Assembly (NCBI GenBank): GCA_016745215.1
Contig: CP050890.1
Coordinates: forward strand, 2,108,001-2,172,000
Direction of reading: 5' to 3'
Source of the DNA: Thiohalocapsa sp. PB-PSB1
GTDB lineage: Bacteria > Pseudomonadota > Gammaproteobacteria > Chromatiales > Chromatiaceae
Length of the DNA: 64,000 bases
Part shown: piece after piece, positions 25,825 through 35,116 of the stretch
Layout of the letters: every line of letters starts with the position of its first letter
Numbering within the stretch: the stretch's first letter is position 1
Notes under the pieces: generated by a model
What the model saw: only the letters and a program-made list of their open reading frames with translations
What the model was told of the DNA's origin: nothing
The model's database searches: none
Made by a program: the position numbers and the translations under genes

Positions 25825-26892
25825 ATGGCAGAAGACAATACCAATCCCTGGGGATCTTCCAGCACTGCCCAGGAAACTCCTGGCGACTGGCTTGCCGACA
25901 GCGGTGCCGGCGATGCGACCGATGCGCCGATCGATCTGCTGCACCCGTTCAAAGATGCGGTCATCCCACTTGGCGACTGGGTCGATTTCGGCCTGGACTG
26001 GCTGGTCGCCAACTTTCGCCCCCTGTTCCAAGCCATCCGCTGGCCCATCGACGGCACCCTGAGCGGTATCGAAGCGACGCTGCTGGCGGTGCCCGACGTG
26101 CTCATGGTGGTTATCGTCGGCCTGCTGGCCTGGCAGGCCGGCGGTCGCCGGCTCGGCATCGGTGCGGTACTGTCGTTGATCGCCATCGGCCTGATCGGCG
26201 CCTGGGCGGAGGCCATGATCACTTTGGCCCTGGTGCTGACGTCGGTGTTCTTCTGTATGGTGATTGGCCTACCGGTCGGCATCTGGCTGGCCCGCAGCGA
26301 TCGCGCTGCGGCCAGCGTACGGCCGATCCTCGACGCCATGCAGACCACCCCGGCTTTCGTCTACCTGGTGCCCGTGGTAATGTTGTTCGGTATCGGCAAT
26401 GTGCCCGGTGTGGTCGTGACCATCATCTTTGCGCTGCCGCCGCTGATTCGCCTGACCAATCTCGGTATCCGGCAGGTTCCGGCCGACCTGATCGAGGCCG
26501 CGCGCTCATTCGGCGCTTCGCCCAAACAGCTCTTGTTCAAGGTCCAGTTGCCGCTGGCGATGCCCACCATCATGGCGGGCGTCAACCAAACATTGATGCT
26601 GGCATTATCCATGGTGGTCATCGCATCGATGATCGCGGTCGGCGGTCTCGGGCAGATGGTGCTGCGCGGCATCGGCCGGCTCGACATGGGGCTGGCCACC
26701 ATCGGCGGTGTCGGCATCGTGCTGCTGGCCATCATCCTGGATCGCATGACCCAGGCATTGGGTCAATCCGAGCGCGACCGCTCGACCCGTCATTGGTACC
26801 AATCCGGACCCACCGGGCTGGTCGTGCGCCTGTTCGCACGCCGCGCCGACCAGGAAGCGCACATCCAGCGCGACGGTGCCGACAACTCCTGA
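25825..26892 (+). CDS. proW: Glycine betaine/proline ABC transporter permease ProW
   Basis: This 355-residue permease has a hydrophilic N-terminal stretch of about 70 residues, as ProW usually has, then about six to seven membrane helices. The ABC permease coupling loop (EAARSFGASPKQLLFKVQLPLAMP) spans about residues 227-250. The motif DAMQTTPAFVYLVPVVMLFG is typical of ProW/OpuAB. It forms the inner-membrane pore for betaine or proline betaine. It is placed 2 bp after proV and 27 bp before proX. Confidence 0.96.
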   Translation: MAEDNTNPWGSSSTAQETPGDWLADSGAGDATDAPIDLLHPFKDAVIPLGDWVDFGLDWLVANFRPLFQAIRWPIDGTLSGIEATLLAVPDVLMVVIVGLLAWQAGGRRLGIGAVLSLIAIGLIGAWAEAMITLALVLTSVFFCMVIGLPVGIWLARSDRAAASVRPILDAMQTTPAFVYLVPVVMLFGIGNVPGVVVTIIFALPPLIRLTNLGIRQVPADLIEAARSFGASPKQLLFKVQLPLAMPTIMAGVNQTLMLALSMVVIASMIAVGGLGQMVLRGIGRLDMGLATIGGVGIVLLAIILDRMTQALGQSERDRSTRHWYQSGPTGLVVRLFARRADQEAHIQRDGADNS

Positions 26893-26919
26893 ATCCAAAC
26901 AACCAACGGAGAATGATGC

Positions 26920-27945
26920 ATGCGATTGTTACAAAGATCGTACGACCTGAAGCCCGGCCTGCGCGCCGCCCTGTTGTTCGCCATCACCCTGACGGCCGCC
27001 TCGGCACTGGCGGCGGATCAACCCGGTGACGGCATCGAGGTACAACCGCTGAAAAGCTCCATTGCCGAGGAAACCTTCCAGACCCTACTGGTGATGAAGG
27101 CGCTCGAGGAACTCGGCTACGAGGTCGAGGACATCAAAGAGATCGAATACGCCGCCGGCCACATCGCGGTCGCCAATGGCGATGCCACCTTCATGGCCGA
27201 TCACTGGAATCCATTGCATATCGACTTCTACAAGGAAGCCGGCGGTGATCAGAAACTCTACCGCGAGGGCACTTATTCCGAAGGTGCCCTGCAGGGCTAC
27301 CTGATCGACAAGGCCACCGCCGATCAGTATGACATCACCAACATCGCGCAATTCAAAAACCCAGAGATCGCCGAATTATTCGACACGGACGGCGACGGCA
27401 AGGCTGACCTGGCTGGCTGCACTCCCGGCTGGGGCTGCGAGAAGGTCATCGAGCATCACCTCGATGCCTACGGTTTGCGAGAGCACATCAACCACAATCA
27501 GGGCAGCTATTCGGCGATCATGGCAGATACCATCGCTCGCTACAATCAGGGCCAGCCGATCTTCTATTACACCTGGATGCCCTACTGGATCAGCGGTGTG
27601 CTGGTGCCGGGCAAGGACGTAACCTGGCTGCAGGTGCCATTCAGTTCGCTGCCCGGCGAGCGCAAAAATGTCGACACCACCTTGCCGGACGGCTCCAACT
27701 ACGGCTTTCAGGCCAACACCCAACACATCATTGCCAACCGCGAGTTTGCACAGGCCAACCCCGCTGCAGCCAAGTTGTTTGCGATCATGCAGGTGAGCAA
27801 TAACGACATCAGCGCACAAAATCTGCGCATGCGCGATGGCGAGGACAGCGCCGCGGACATCGAAAAGCATGCCGACGCCTGGATTGCCGCCAACCGCGCC
27901 AAGTTCGACAGTTGGCTGGAGCAGGCACGCGCCGCAGCCGAATAA
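26920..27945 (+). CDS. proX: Glycine betaine-binding periplasmic protein ProX
   Basis: This 341-residue binding protein has a signal peptide (AALLFAITLTAASALAA). Tryptophan-bearing segments ADHWNPLH, CTPGWGCEKV and FYYTWMPYW correspond to the aromatic box that holds the trimethylammonium group of betaine in ProX proteins. It delivers betaine to ProVW at the periplasmic face. The start at 26920 has GGAG 8 nt upstream. The operon proVWX is complete. Confidence 0.95.
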   Translation: MRLLQRSYDLKPGLRAALLFAITLTAASALAADQPGDGIEVQPLKSSIAEETFQTLLVMKALEELGYEVEDIKEIEYAAGHIAVANGDATFMADHWNPLHIDFYKEAGGDQKLYREGTYSEGALQGYLIDKATADQYDITNIAQFKNPEIAELFDTDGDGKADLAGCTPGWGCEKVIEHHLDAYGLREHINHNQGSYSAIMADTIARYNQGQPIFYYTWMPYWISGVLVPGKDVTWLQVPFSSLPGERKNVDTTLPDGSNYGFQANTQHIIANREFAQANPAAAKLFAIMQVSNNDISAQNLRMRDGEDSAADIEKHADAWIAANRAKFDSWLEQARAAAE

Positions 27946-27955
27946 TCGCGCCCTT

Positions 27956-28609
27956 GTGTTCCGCCTTTGCGCTGCACTCCTGTTGATGCTTCTGCTGGAA
28001 CTGCCCGCGGCGCCGACGCTGGCCCGCCAGGACGCGGGTGGCAGCTACAACCTGCTGTTGAAGGGGGCGGTGAACGAGGATTGGTTCCTGATCTCGCGCT
28101 CGAATCTGGCCTCGCGCAACAACTTCGGCGACGCATTCCTTGCCTATACCGGCATCGGAATTGGCCGCCAATTAACGCCGGCCATCAGCCTGCGTGTCGG
28201 CTACCGACGCGCCTGGTTTAATTTTACCGACGAATGGCAGCCGGAGAATCGGGGTTATCTGGAGGGCTACTTTGCCGACCGCATCAACGGCTGGCGTCTG
28301 ACCAATCGGGCGCGGGTCGAATTGCGGTCTTTCGACTGGCGCGACGACGACACCAGATTGCGCAACGAGATTTCCGTCGAGGCGCCCTGGTCGCTAACGG
28401 CCCTCGAACTCAAACTTTATCTGGAGGAAGAGTTCTTCTACAGCGTCAATGATGCCCGTTTCGAGGCCAACTGGCTCGGCGGCGGATTGGCATGGCGGCC
28501 GGCGAAGGGCATCAAATTAAAGCTGGGCTACCGCTGGAACCGATTTCGCGCCGGTGCTGATTGGGCGAATCGCAATGTCCTGGTGACCGGAGTGAATCTA
28601 TTCTTTTGA
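27956..28609 (+). CDS. DUF2490-like outer-membrane protein
   Basis: This protein of about 217 residues has a strongly hydrophobic leader (LCAALLLMLLLELPAAPTLA) and a beta-barrel pattern with many aromatic strand ends, ending in LFF. The middle (INGWRLTNRARVELRSFDW, then TRLRNEISVEAPW) matches the DUF2490 family of outer-membrane proteins of unknown function. The frame is open back into proX, but GTG at 27956, 10 bp after the proX stop, gives a proper signal peptide; ATG at 27986 is an alternative. It may be the last gene of the proVWX operon. Confidence 0.75.
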   Translation: MFRLCAALLLMLLLELPAAPTLARQDAGGSYNLLLKGAVNEDWFLISRSNLASRNNFGDAFLAYTGIGIGRQLTPAISLRVGYRRAWFNFTDEWQPENRGYLEGYFADRINGWRLTNRARVELRSFDWRDDDTRLRNEISVEAPWSLTALELKLYLEEEFFYSVNDARFEANWLGGGLAWRPAKGIKLKLGYRWNRFRAGADWANRNVLVTGVNLFF

Positions 28610-28720
28610 GGCACCCGCGCCGGCCAAACTTGTTTCAGTCCCTAATATATCCGCACGAATATTCAGTCGCTGCGGGGCGCTGTTGCCATTGCCAACCGGC
28701 TTCTGCAAAGCCGGCGCCAC

Positions 28721-29850
28721 GCCCGCAAGCGGACCTTGACCAACCGCGGGAGCCGCACGGCGTAGGAGCCCGCTTGCGGGCGACCCAGCAGGCGGATGCC
28801 GGCGGATCGGACACGAGCGCCGGGTGCTACCTACAAAGAATATAAGGTTTCACCGCAGAGACGCAGCGTGCGCAGAGGGGCCAAGGCGCCTCGCCCGCAA
28901 GCGGACCTTGACCAACCGCGGGAGCCGCACGGCGTAGTAGGAGCCCGCTTGCGGGCGACCCAGCAGGCGGATGTCGGCGGATCGGACACGAGCGCCGGGT
29001 GCCACCTACAAAGAATGTAAGAATTCACCGCAGAGACGCAGCGTGCCCAGAGGGGCCAAGGCGCCTCGCCCGCAAGCGGACCTTGACCAACCGCGGGAGC
29101 CGCACGGCGTAGGAGCCCGCTTGCGGGCGACCCAGCAGGCGGATGTCGGCGGATCGGACACGAGCGCCGGGTGCTACCTACAAAGAATGTAAGAATTCAC
29201 CGCAGAGACGCAGCGTGCCCAGAGGGGCCAAGGCGCCTCGCCCGCAAGCGGACCTTGACCAACCGCGGGAGCCGCACGGCGTAGGAGCCCGCTTGCGGGC
29301 GACCCAGCAGGCGGATGCCGGCGGATCGGACACGAGCGCCGGGTGCTACCTACAAAGAATGTAAGAATTCACCGCAGAGACGCAGCGTGCCCAGAGGGGC
29401 CAAGGCGCCTCGCCCGCAAGCGGACCTTGACCAACCGCGGGAGCCGCACGGCGTAGGAGCCCGCTTGCGGGCGACCCAGCAGGCGGATGCCGGCGGATCG
29501 GACACGAGCGCCGGGTGCTGCCTACAAAGAATGTAAGAATTCACCGCAGAGACGCAGCGTGCCCAGAGGGGCCAAGGCGCCTCGCCCGCAAGCGGACCTT
29601 GACCAACCGCGGGAGCCGCACGGCGTAGGAGCCCGCTTGCGGGCGACCCAGCAGGCGGATGCCGGCGGATCGGACACGAGCGCCGGGTGCTGCCTGCAAA
29701 GAATGTAAGGATTCACCGCAGCGTGCCCAGAGGGGCCAAGGCGCCTCGCCCGCAAGCGGACCTTGACCAACCGCGGGAGCCGCACGGCGTAGTAGGAGCC
29801 CGCTTGCGGGCGACCCAGCAGGTGGATGCCGGCGGATTGGACGCGAGCGC
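28721..29850 (+). repeat. Seven tandem 172-bp repeats
   Basis: Units begin at 28721, 28893, 29068, 29240, 29412, 29584 and 29748, so the periods are 172, 175, 172, 172, 172 and 164 bp. The 175-bp unit gains GTA (CGTAGTAGG) and the last repeat also has it. Each unit holds the CCCGCAAGCGG / CCCGCTTGCGGG palindrome and a TTCACCGCAGAGACGCAG segment. Small open frames of 73 codons run through each unit but have no ribosome site or family and look incidental. Single copies occur at 16515-16720 (inverted), 54096-54230 and the window end. Confidence 0.95.
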
Positions 29851-29919
29851 CGCGCCTTTCCCGGGAGACAGGCTGTAGGACACTGTCTTCTCCACAGATC
29901 AACTGAGGATACCCCAGGT

Positions 29920-30336
29920 TCAATCCTTTTTCATCAGATCCGCCAAACCCTCGAATGGATTGTACGTGGTGGTATTGGTGGATCTTCCAGCGCCCTTGGG
30001 CGCATGGCCGGCGGCCATGGCCGCCAGGTGTTCTTCATACTTTTGATGTTCGTTGTCGTGGCAGTACAGGCACAACAATTCCCAATTGCTGCCGTCCGGC
30101 GGATTGTTGTCATGGTCCATGTCCTTGTGGTGGACCGTCAATTCGCGCAGGTTGGCATGATTGAAGTCACGCCCGCAACGCCCGCAGACCCAAGGATAAA
30201 GCTTCAATGCCTGCTCGCGATAGCCAAGCGCGCGCTGGTCGCTGGCCTGGCGCGCCTCGGCGACGACACGGTCGAGCTTGTTGGTGTCGATGGCATTGCC
30301 GGTCTTGGCATGACGCGGCGGTAATTTGCTGGACAT
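29920..30336 (-). CDS. yajD: HNH nuclease family protein YajD
   Basis: This 138-residue protein of the YajD HNH group carries zinc-knuckle cysteines (CGRCGRDF and LLCLYCHDNEH) around the HNH core (LTVHHKDMDHDNNPPDGSNW). The C-terminal tail NPFEGLADLMKK is typical of YajD. HNH proteins cut or nick DNA, but the biological target of YajD is not known. It stands alone, its 3' end facing the tandem repeats. Confidence 0.92.
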   Translation of the reverse strand: MSSKLPPRHAKTGNAIDTNKLDRVVAEARQASDQRALGYREQALKLYPWVCGRCGRDFNHANLRELTVHHKDMDHDNNPPDGSNWELLCLYCHDNEHQKYEEHLAAMAAGHAPKGAGRSTNTTTYNPFEGLADLMKKD

Positions 30337-30602
30337 GATGGTAATCCTCGCTGGATGGTTTCATCTGGTGTTGCGCGTTATCCAGCTGAATTTTAGAAGC
30401 ATTGCCTCGGCATCGCCACAGGTCTCTGCCTGAACATGACACTGAACAGGACGATGTCGAGAGAAACAACGGGCAAGGAGATGACGCTCTTGCAGCAAAC
30501 ACGACCAAGCATCAAAGGCGGCGGCCAACGCAGGATGGGCTGAAATCGCCTGCTGCCGCGCCCATCTATCTGGCTTTGAGTAAGAAAGCAAACACCCTCA
30601 AC

Positions 30603-31253
30603 ATGCAAGATCACCCCAAACTCCCCGCACGGCGGCGTCTGATTCTGGCTGCTGTGGGGCTCGCCACTGCCACGCTGCCCGGTATCGCAGCGGCCCGCAT
30701 CGCAACGCCGCAACAGATGCGCGGCCCATTCTACCCAGACCGCATGCCGCTGGATCAGGACAACGATTTGACTCGTCTGATGGGCGGTGACCCCTCTCAA
30801 GGCGAGATCACAGACCTGAGCGGCCGCGTCTTGGACCTGGACGGCATGCCCATCACAGACGCCCTGGTGGAAATCTGGCAGTGCGACGCCAATGGTCGCT
30901 ATATCCACAGCGGTGACAAAGGCGGCCGACCGCGCGACCCTGGCTTTCAGGGCTATGGAAAGACGCATTCCGGCAGCGACGGCGGCTATCGTTTCCGCAC
31001 CATCAAGCCGGTGCCCTATCCCGGCCGTGCTCCACATATCCATGTTGCGGTGACGGCACCGCACCGGAAGCGCCTGGTGACGCAAGTCTACGTTGACGGC
31101 GCTCGCGAGAACAGTCGTGACTTCCTGCGCAGCCTATTATCCGCTGAGGAGCAGGCCGCGGTAACCATCCCGTTTCGCCCATCCAGTGACGACGCCAGGC
31201 GCCTGACGGCGCGGTTCGACATCCTCATGGATCGGAAATACCTGAGCGGATGA
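30603..31253 (+). CDS. Exported intradiol ring-cleavage dioxygenase-like protein
   Basis: This protein of about 216 residues starts with a leader (RRRLILAAVGLATATLPGIAAA) that resembles a Tat or Sec signal. The rest matches the protocatechuate 3,4-dioxygenase beta-type fold: DLSGRVLDLDGMPITDALVEIWQ (split), NGRYIHSGD, YRFRTIKPVPYPG and PHIHVAV. The expected non-haem iron ligands, two Tyr and two His, are present (Y in GRY, Y in VPY, both H of PHIH). It may cleave catechol-type rings outside the cytoplasm; the substrate is unknown. An upstream extension to 30402 lacks family likeness. Confidence 0.85.
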   Translation: MQDHPKLPARRRLILAAVGLATATLPGIAAARIATPQQMRGPFYPDRMPLDQDNDLTRLMGGDPSQGEITDLSGRVLDLDGMPITDALVEIWQCDANGRYIHSGDKGGRPRDPGFQGYGKTHSGSDGGYRFRTIKPVPYPGRAPHIHVAVTAPHRKRLVTQVYVDGARENSRDFLRSLLSAEEQAAVTIPFRPSSDDARRLTARFDILMDRKYLSG

Positions 31254-31590
31254 GGCAAACTTCGGATCTTTCAGCGTGGTCCTCAGCGCCTGTTCCCCGG
31301 CAATCTTAGAGTGATCCGCCGGAAACCGCCCCAGCTTTACGCCAGCAGCCCCAATCGATCACCTGAGCCGAGGCGACAATGCCTGATGCGCAGTCTAACA
31401 AACAGTCAACTGACGCAGCGCCTCGAGAGGGGGGCTTAAGGCGACTTCTGTCGAGAAACAGACCACCTGGCTTGTCTTCTCGGCCGGCCTCCTAGGTGTT
31501 CTGGCCGCCGATACTATGCAAACAAAGTGGGTGCAAATGGGTGGGTGCACTCGATACGAACCTTCATATCCGACTGATGGACACGGCAGG
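31254..31590. other. Gap with a short dispersed repeat
   Basis: No gene is seen. Bases 31435-31500 (AGGCGACTTCTGTCGAGAAA and following) recur with few changes at 48176-48240, so a short dispersed repeat lies here. This gap marks the left edge of the accessory island. Confidence 0.5.
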
Positions 31591-31773
31591 TCATGCCATC
31601 CAGGGGTTGCCCAGTAGGCGCGCAACACGCGTTGCAAGCAGACTGTGCGCCCGCGAGCCGCCCGCCACGGCAATCACCTCGCCGTCGAAAAACTCATAAC
31701 GCTGTTCCGCATCCCGCTCCGAGGCAAGGTATTCGGCTGGTGACACCCGGCCGACCATGGTTGCAGCGGACAT
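31591..31773 (-). pseudogene. Uma2 (DUF820) family fragment
   Basis: This 60-codon remnant reads VSPAEYLASERDAEQRYEFF, then DGEVIAVAGGSRAHSLLATR. That is the N-terminal third of a Uma2-type PD-(D/E)XK nuclease-like protein, which is normally about 190 residues long. It stops after LLGNPWMA. The catalytic part is missing, so it is not functional. Confidence 0.8.
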
Positions 31774-31979
31774 TTGCGTCAATGGCTCGCTCAGATGACC
31801 GAGTCGTATCTCGTTGGCAACTCTCGCGGTTACGCAGCGTGCCCTGCGGTAGAGAAACACTCTGTTCGTCAGCAATGCTGGCTTGCTGAAAGCTCCTGGG
31901 AATGACGGGAATTAAGGTGGTAACTGACAGAATTGCGGCAACGGTTCTCTAAAATACGACCTGCTGCTGCCCCGATCCA

Positions 31980-32998
31980 CTACAGATCATCCAACGGACT
32001 CTTCACCCCCTGCGCACCCTGCCGCAGTACATGAGTATGGATCATCGTTGTCTCCACATCTTTATGCCTCAGTAGTGCCTGGATGGTGCGGATATCCGTT
32101 CCCCGCTCCAGCAGATGCGTGGCAAACGAATGACGAAATGTGTGTGCGCTGACGCGTTTGCGAATGCCGACGAAGGTCACCGCCTTTTTCATCGCCTTGT
32201 TCACTACGCTCTGATCGACATGGTGCCGGCCCACTTTGCCCTCTTCGCTGCGCGGGTCCACTGAGCGACCAGCAGCAGGAAACACATACTGCCATTGCCA
32301 CTCGCGCGCCGCAGTCGGGCGTTGCCGCGACAACGCATGAGGTAGATAGACTTCGCCGTCACCCTCGGTCAAGTCTTGATCATGGATACATTTCACCTTG
32401 GCCAAATGTCCTTCTAATAGCGCCGCGAGCGTCATCGGAAAGGTCATGACCCGATCTTTATTATCTTTCCGGATCGTACCCTAATCTACTTGTAGCCGAA
32501 ATCCACATCCAGTACTCGCAGCCGCACCGCCTCGGTGATGCGCAGCCTGCTCCCGTACAACAGCCGAACCACCAGGCCCGCTTGACCGTCGATCAAAGGC
32601 AGCACCTTCGCTACTTCCTCGCGCGTCAGCACCACTGGCGGCCTGGGCTCCTTGGAAGACCGCGCTGCATCGATCCGCCCTTCCAATGTCTTTTTCAACA
32701 CCTTCCGGTACAAAAACACCAACGCGTTAAACGCTTGATTCTGGGTCGATGCGGAAACCTTGCGCTTCTCTGCCAGATGGGTCAAGAACGCCTCGATCTG
32801 CGCTACCCCGGCATCCACGACCTCCTGCCGAGACCGCATGCCGTGAAACTTGACGAACTGTGTTATCCAATCGCAGTGGCTGCGTTCCGTGTGGATCGAA
32901 TCATGCTGCCGGCGCATCACCGTACGCACCTCGTCCAAAAACCGTTGGCCGCCCAAGTTTCCATCCTCCGTCCTCATTCCGAGACACTCGGATGACAT
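31980..32998 (-). pseudogene. intI: Integron integrase, broken
   Basis: The tyrosine recombinase is split into two parts. The N-terminal part (32486-32998) covers the SAM-like domain and the first catalytic arginine region (LLYGSRLRITEAVRLRVLDV). It meets a TAG within ...DFGYK. After about 40 nt and a frame change, the second part (31980-32447) continues with HDQDLTEGDGEVYLPHAL, REWQWQYVFPA, which is the integron-specific patch, and the catalytic HTFRHSFATHLLERG and LLRHKDVETTMIHTHV. Together they cover a normal IntI of about 330 residues. A nonsense codon and a frameshift disable it. It is divergent from the attI-like region and cassettes, as in real integrons. Confidence 0.92.
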
Positions 32999-32999
32999 T

Positions 33000-33187
33000 G
33001 CCCGAAAGGCCGGCCAATATCAACTTATCAGGGCAAATTTGCCCGAAAAGCCGGGTAATATCAAACTATCAGGGCGTGGGTGCCTTGATAAGTTCTCAGG
33101 TGTGGGGGGAACCCTTGCGAATGTGCCTGAAAAGGGGGAAGATATCTACTTATCAAGGCGATCTTGCCTTGATACTAATTGTTAGGC
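33000..33187 (+). other. attI-like recombination region
   Basis: Upstream of intI lie three imperfect palindromic repeats, each with TATCAGGGC or TATCAAGGC followed by GCC(T/C): near 33025-33050, 33075-33105 and 33150-33177. They end in TAATTGTTAGGC (33176-33187), which contains a GTTRRRY core. The first cassette gene starts 30 bp later. Position and core fit attI with integrase-binding repeats; the exact limits are inferred. Confidence 0.65.
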
Positions 33188-33216
33188 TACCAAGTTTTCC
33201 ACAAAAAGGAGAAAAA

Positions 33217-33798
33217 ATGCCAGTTGCTGACTTAATCTTGACCGCAAACAATGGTGTACCAGCAAATGATCTAAAGCCTCTAAATTGCCATGAGGCTGCT
33301 TTGGGTTGGGTTTTATACGCAAGGGATCAATCTCAACGTAATCGTATATCTCGGTTCGGGACAACAAAAAACTGGGTGACCCTTCGCTCATTTGGAGAAC
33401 GTTTTGGTACTGGTAATCCCAAGCAGCTTACTGGATTGTGGATGGCTCGAAACATATATAACCAGGGATTTCGAAGAATAACCCCTCCTTTCAGTCATGC
33501 TAGTTTTTTTCTAGGCGATATCCTGTTCATGGGGCAGATGAATAATCCACACCATTCAATGGTTATAGTTCAAAAAGATGGAATACGTGCATTTGCGCGG
33601 GGATTTAACAATGCAGGTGCTTTCGGTGGCCCTTACATGGGATGGGATAATACTTTACGTGAAATTACAGATATGAATCGTTGGGATGGTCAAAATCGTT
33701 TTATGGGAAATAATGGTCCTTATGAGATTTATACTATATCTTACAATTCGGCCTTGTTCATAAGCTCGGCCAAGACTGAGAGGCTGTATGGGAACTAA
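33217..33798 (+). CDS. Integron cassette protein 1, unknown function
   Basis: This 193-residue protein has no family I recognise. It has no signal peptide and no obvious membrane helix. Aromatic, asparagine-rich segments stand out (NNPHHSMVIVQKDGIRAFAR, GPYMGWDNTLREITDMNRWD). HHSMVIV together with an early HEAALGWVLY may hint at a papain-like NlpC/CHAP-type fold, but this is only a guess. AAGGAG lies 6 nt before the ATG. It is clearly more AT-rich than the surrounding chromosome. It starts right after the attI-like core, as a first cassette should. Its own attC is separated from it by the IS5-type transposase gene. Confidence 0.7.
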   Translation: MPVADLILTANNGVPANDLKPLNCHEAALGWVLYARDQSQRNRISRFGTTKNWVTLRSFGERFGTGNPKQLTGLWMARNIYNQGFRRITPPFSHASFFLGDILFMGQMNNPHHSMVIVQKDGIRAFARGFNNAGAFGGPYMGWDNTLREITDMNRWDGQNRFMGNNGPYEIYTISYNSALFISSAKTERLYGN

Positions 33799-33878
33799 GC
33801 CACTGATTTTAAATCTAAAAAATCTGGGGAACCAAGCGATTTAATACGATTTTCCCTTTTTCATTCGGAGAAATCAAG

Positions 33879-34709
33879 ATGACTTCAGATAATGTTCATA
33901 CACCTGTACGCTATCCAAGTGACCTGTCAGACGAAGAATGGGCAATCATCGAGCAAATTTTGAACGAACTTGACCCGTATAAGATAGGGCGCCGCCGTGA
34001 TTCGAATTTACGCGAGATTCTGAATGCCATTTTCTATTTGAACAAGACAGGCTGCCCTTGGCGTTATTTGCCGAAAGATTTTCCTCCTTACACCCTTGTC
34101 AATTACTACTATAACAAGTGGACACACAGTGGATTGCTGGAGCAGATCAATGCAGAGCTACGGGCGCGTTTGCGCCAAATGAAAGGCCGAAATCCCGATC
34201 CTAGTGGCGCCATCATTGATAGCCAAAGTGTCAAAGGGACACCGGAGTCATCGGTCGAATCCGGCTTCGATGGTGGTAAGCTTGTCAAGGGCCGGAAGCG
34301 ACATATCGTTGTCGATACAATAGGTTGCCTGCTTGTCGTCTACGTGCATGCAGCTAATGTGTATGACGGAAAAGCAGCTCGTGAAATTCTCACGCGTCTA
34401 TTCGTGCTCCTGCAGAGTGTAAAGCATATTTGGGCTGATTGCGGCTATATGGGGAAAGAGCTTTTTAATTGGTTATTATCTGAATTTAGTTGCACCCTTG
34501 AGATTGTAAAGAGACAGAAAAAAAAGAAAGGTTTTCATGTATTGCCGCGTCGCTGGGTCGTGGAGCGTACATTTGCTTGGCTTGGCCGGTCTCGTCGACT
34601 GAGTAAAGATTATGAAAGAGAACCGAGATCAAGTGAGTCACAGGTCTATCTTGCATCGTCGCGTTTATTGCTTCGTCAAATTTGTAATAACCAAATAGCT
34701 TACGAGTAG
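33879..34709 (+). CDS. IS5-family transposase (intact)
   Basis: This 276-residue DDE transposase is complete. The N terminus resembles the IS5/IS1031 type (RYPSDLSDEEWAIIEQIL). The catalytic residues are visible: D in AIIDSQSVKG, D in IWADCGYMG and E in RRWVVERTFAWLGRSRR. It is AT-richer than its neighbours. It lies between cassette gene 1 and the attC site, so the element probably inserted into the first cassette. I could not define its terminal inverted repeats with confidence. Confidence 0.92.
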   Translation: MTSDNVHTPVRYPSDLSDEEWAIIEQILNELDPYKIGRRRDSNLREILNAIFYLNKTGCPWRYLPKDFPPYTLVNYYYNKWTHSGLLEQINAELRARLRQMKGRNPDPSGAIIDSQSVKGTPESSVESGFDGGKLVKGRKRHIVVDTIGCLLVVYVHAANVYDGKAAREILTRLFVLLQSVKHIWADCGYMGKELFNWLLSEFSCTLEIVKRQKKKKGFHVLPRRWVVERTFAWLGRSRRLSKDYEREPRSSESQVYLASSRLLLRQICNNQIAYE

Positions 34710-34957
34710 ACTATTCGAATTTATTCCGTTTTTTAGGCCGAACATTTAAAAGAATAATTTTCATACAGCGTCTGAGAGTTAACCTCGAAAGCCACAGTAT
34801 TTTAACATTAAAATCAAAATTTTACGGAAAAGCCCCGCGTACCCGCTGGTCACTTGATTGGAGTTATGAACAAGGCCTACAATTCAATAGACCGTAACAT
34901 TCAAAATAACCAGAATTTATAAAATACAGTGTGACTTCTTTGGTTAGCAACGGCATC
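34710..34957. other. AT-rich gap after the IS5 transposase
   Basis: No gene is seen. It should hold the right end of the IS and the tail of cassette 1. Confidence 0.4.
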
Positions 34958-35027
34958 CGCCTAACAAGTCGCTCCACCGGACAAAATACTCGCTGCGCTC
35001 GCGTTTTCCGGTGAGCTAGGCGTTAGC
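34958..35027 (+). other. attC site (59-base element)
   Basis: The site opens with GCCTAAC (34958-34964) and closes with GGCGTTAGC (35019-35027), which gives the R''/R' pair. Between them CACCGGACAAAA pairs with TTTTCCGGTG, leaving an unpaired C as an extrahelical base, and a CGCTGCGCTCGCG tip forms the loop. This is the classic imperfect palindrome of an integron cassette. Confidence 0.92.
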
Positions 35028-35116
35028 GCAAAAACAAAATCGTCCACATTGACAAATCGCTCTCTTATCGTAAAAAGCGAATCCCGATAGACTGTAAAAA
35101 AATATAGGGTTTGAAG

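Noticed and set aside
27836..27955. N-terminal extension of the DUF2490-like protein into proX
   Set aside because: It would overlap proX by 110 bp and place the signal peptide inside the protein.
28721..29850. CRISPR array
   Set aside because: The whole 172-bp unit is conserved, with no short repeat alternating with unique spacers, and there are no cas genes.
30402..30602. N-terminal extension of the dioxygenase
   Set aside because: The extra residues lack family likeness and would hide the signal peptide.
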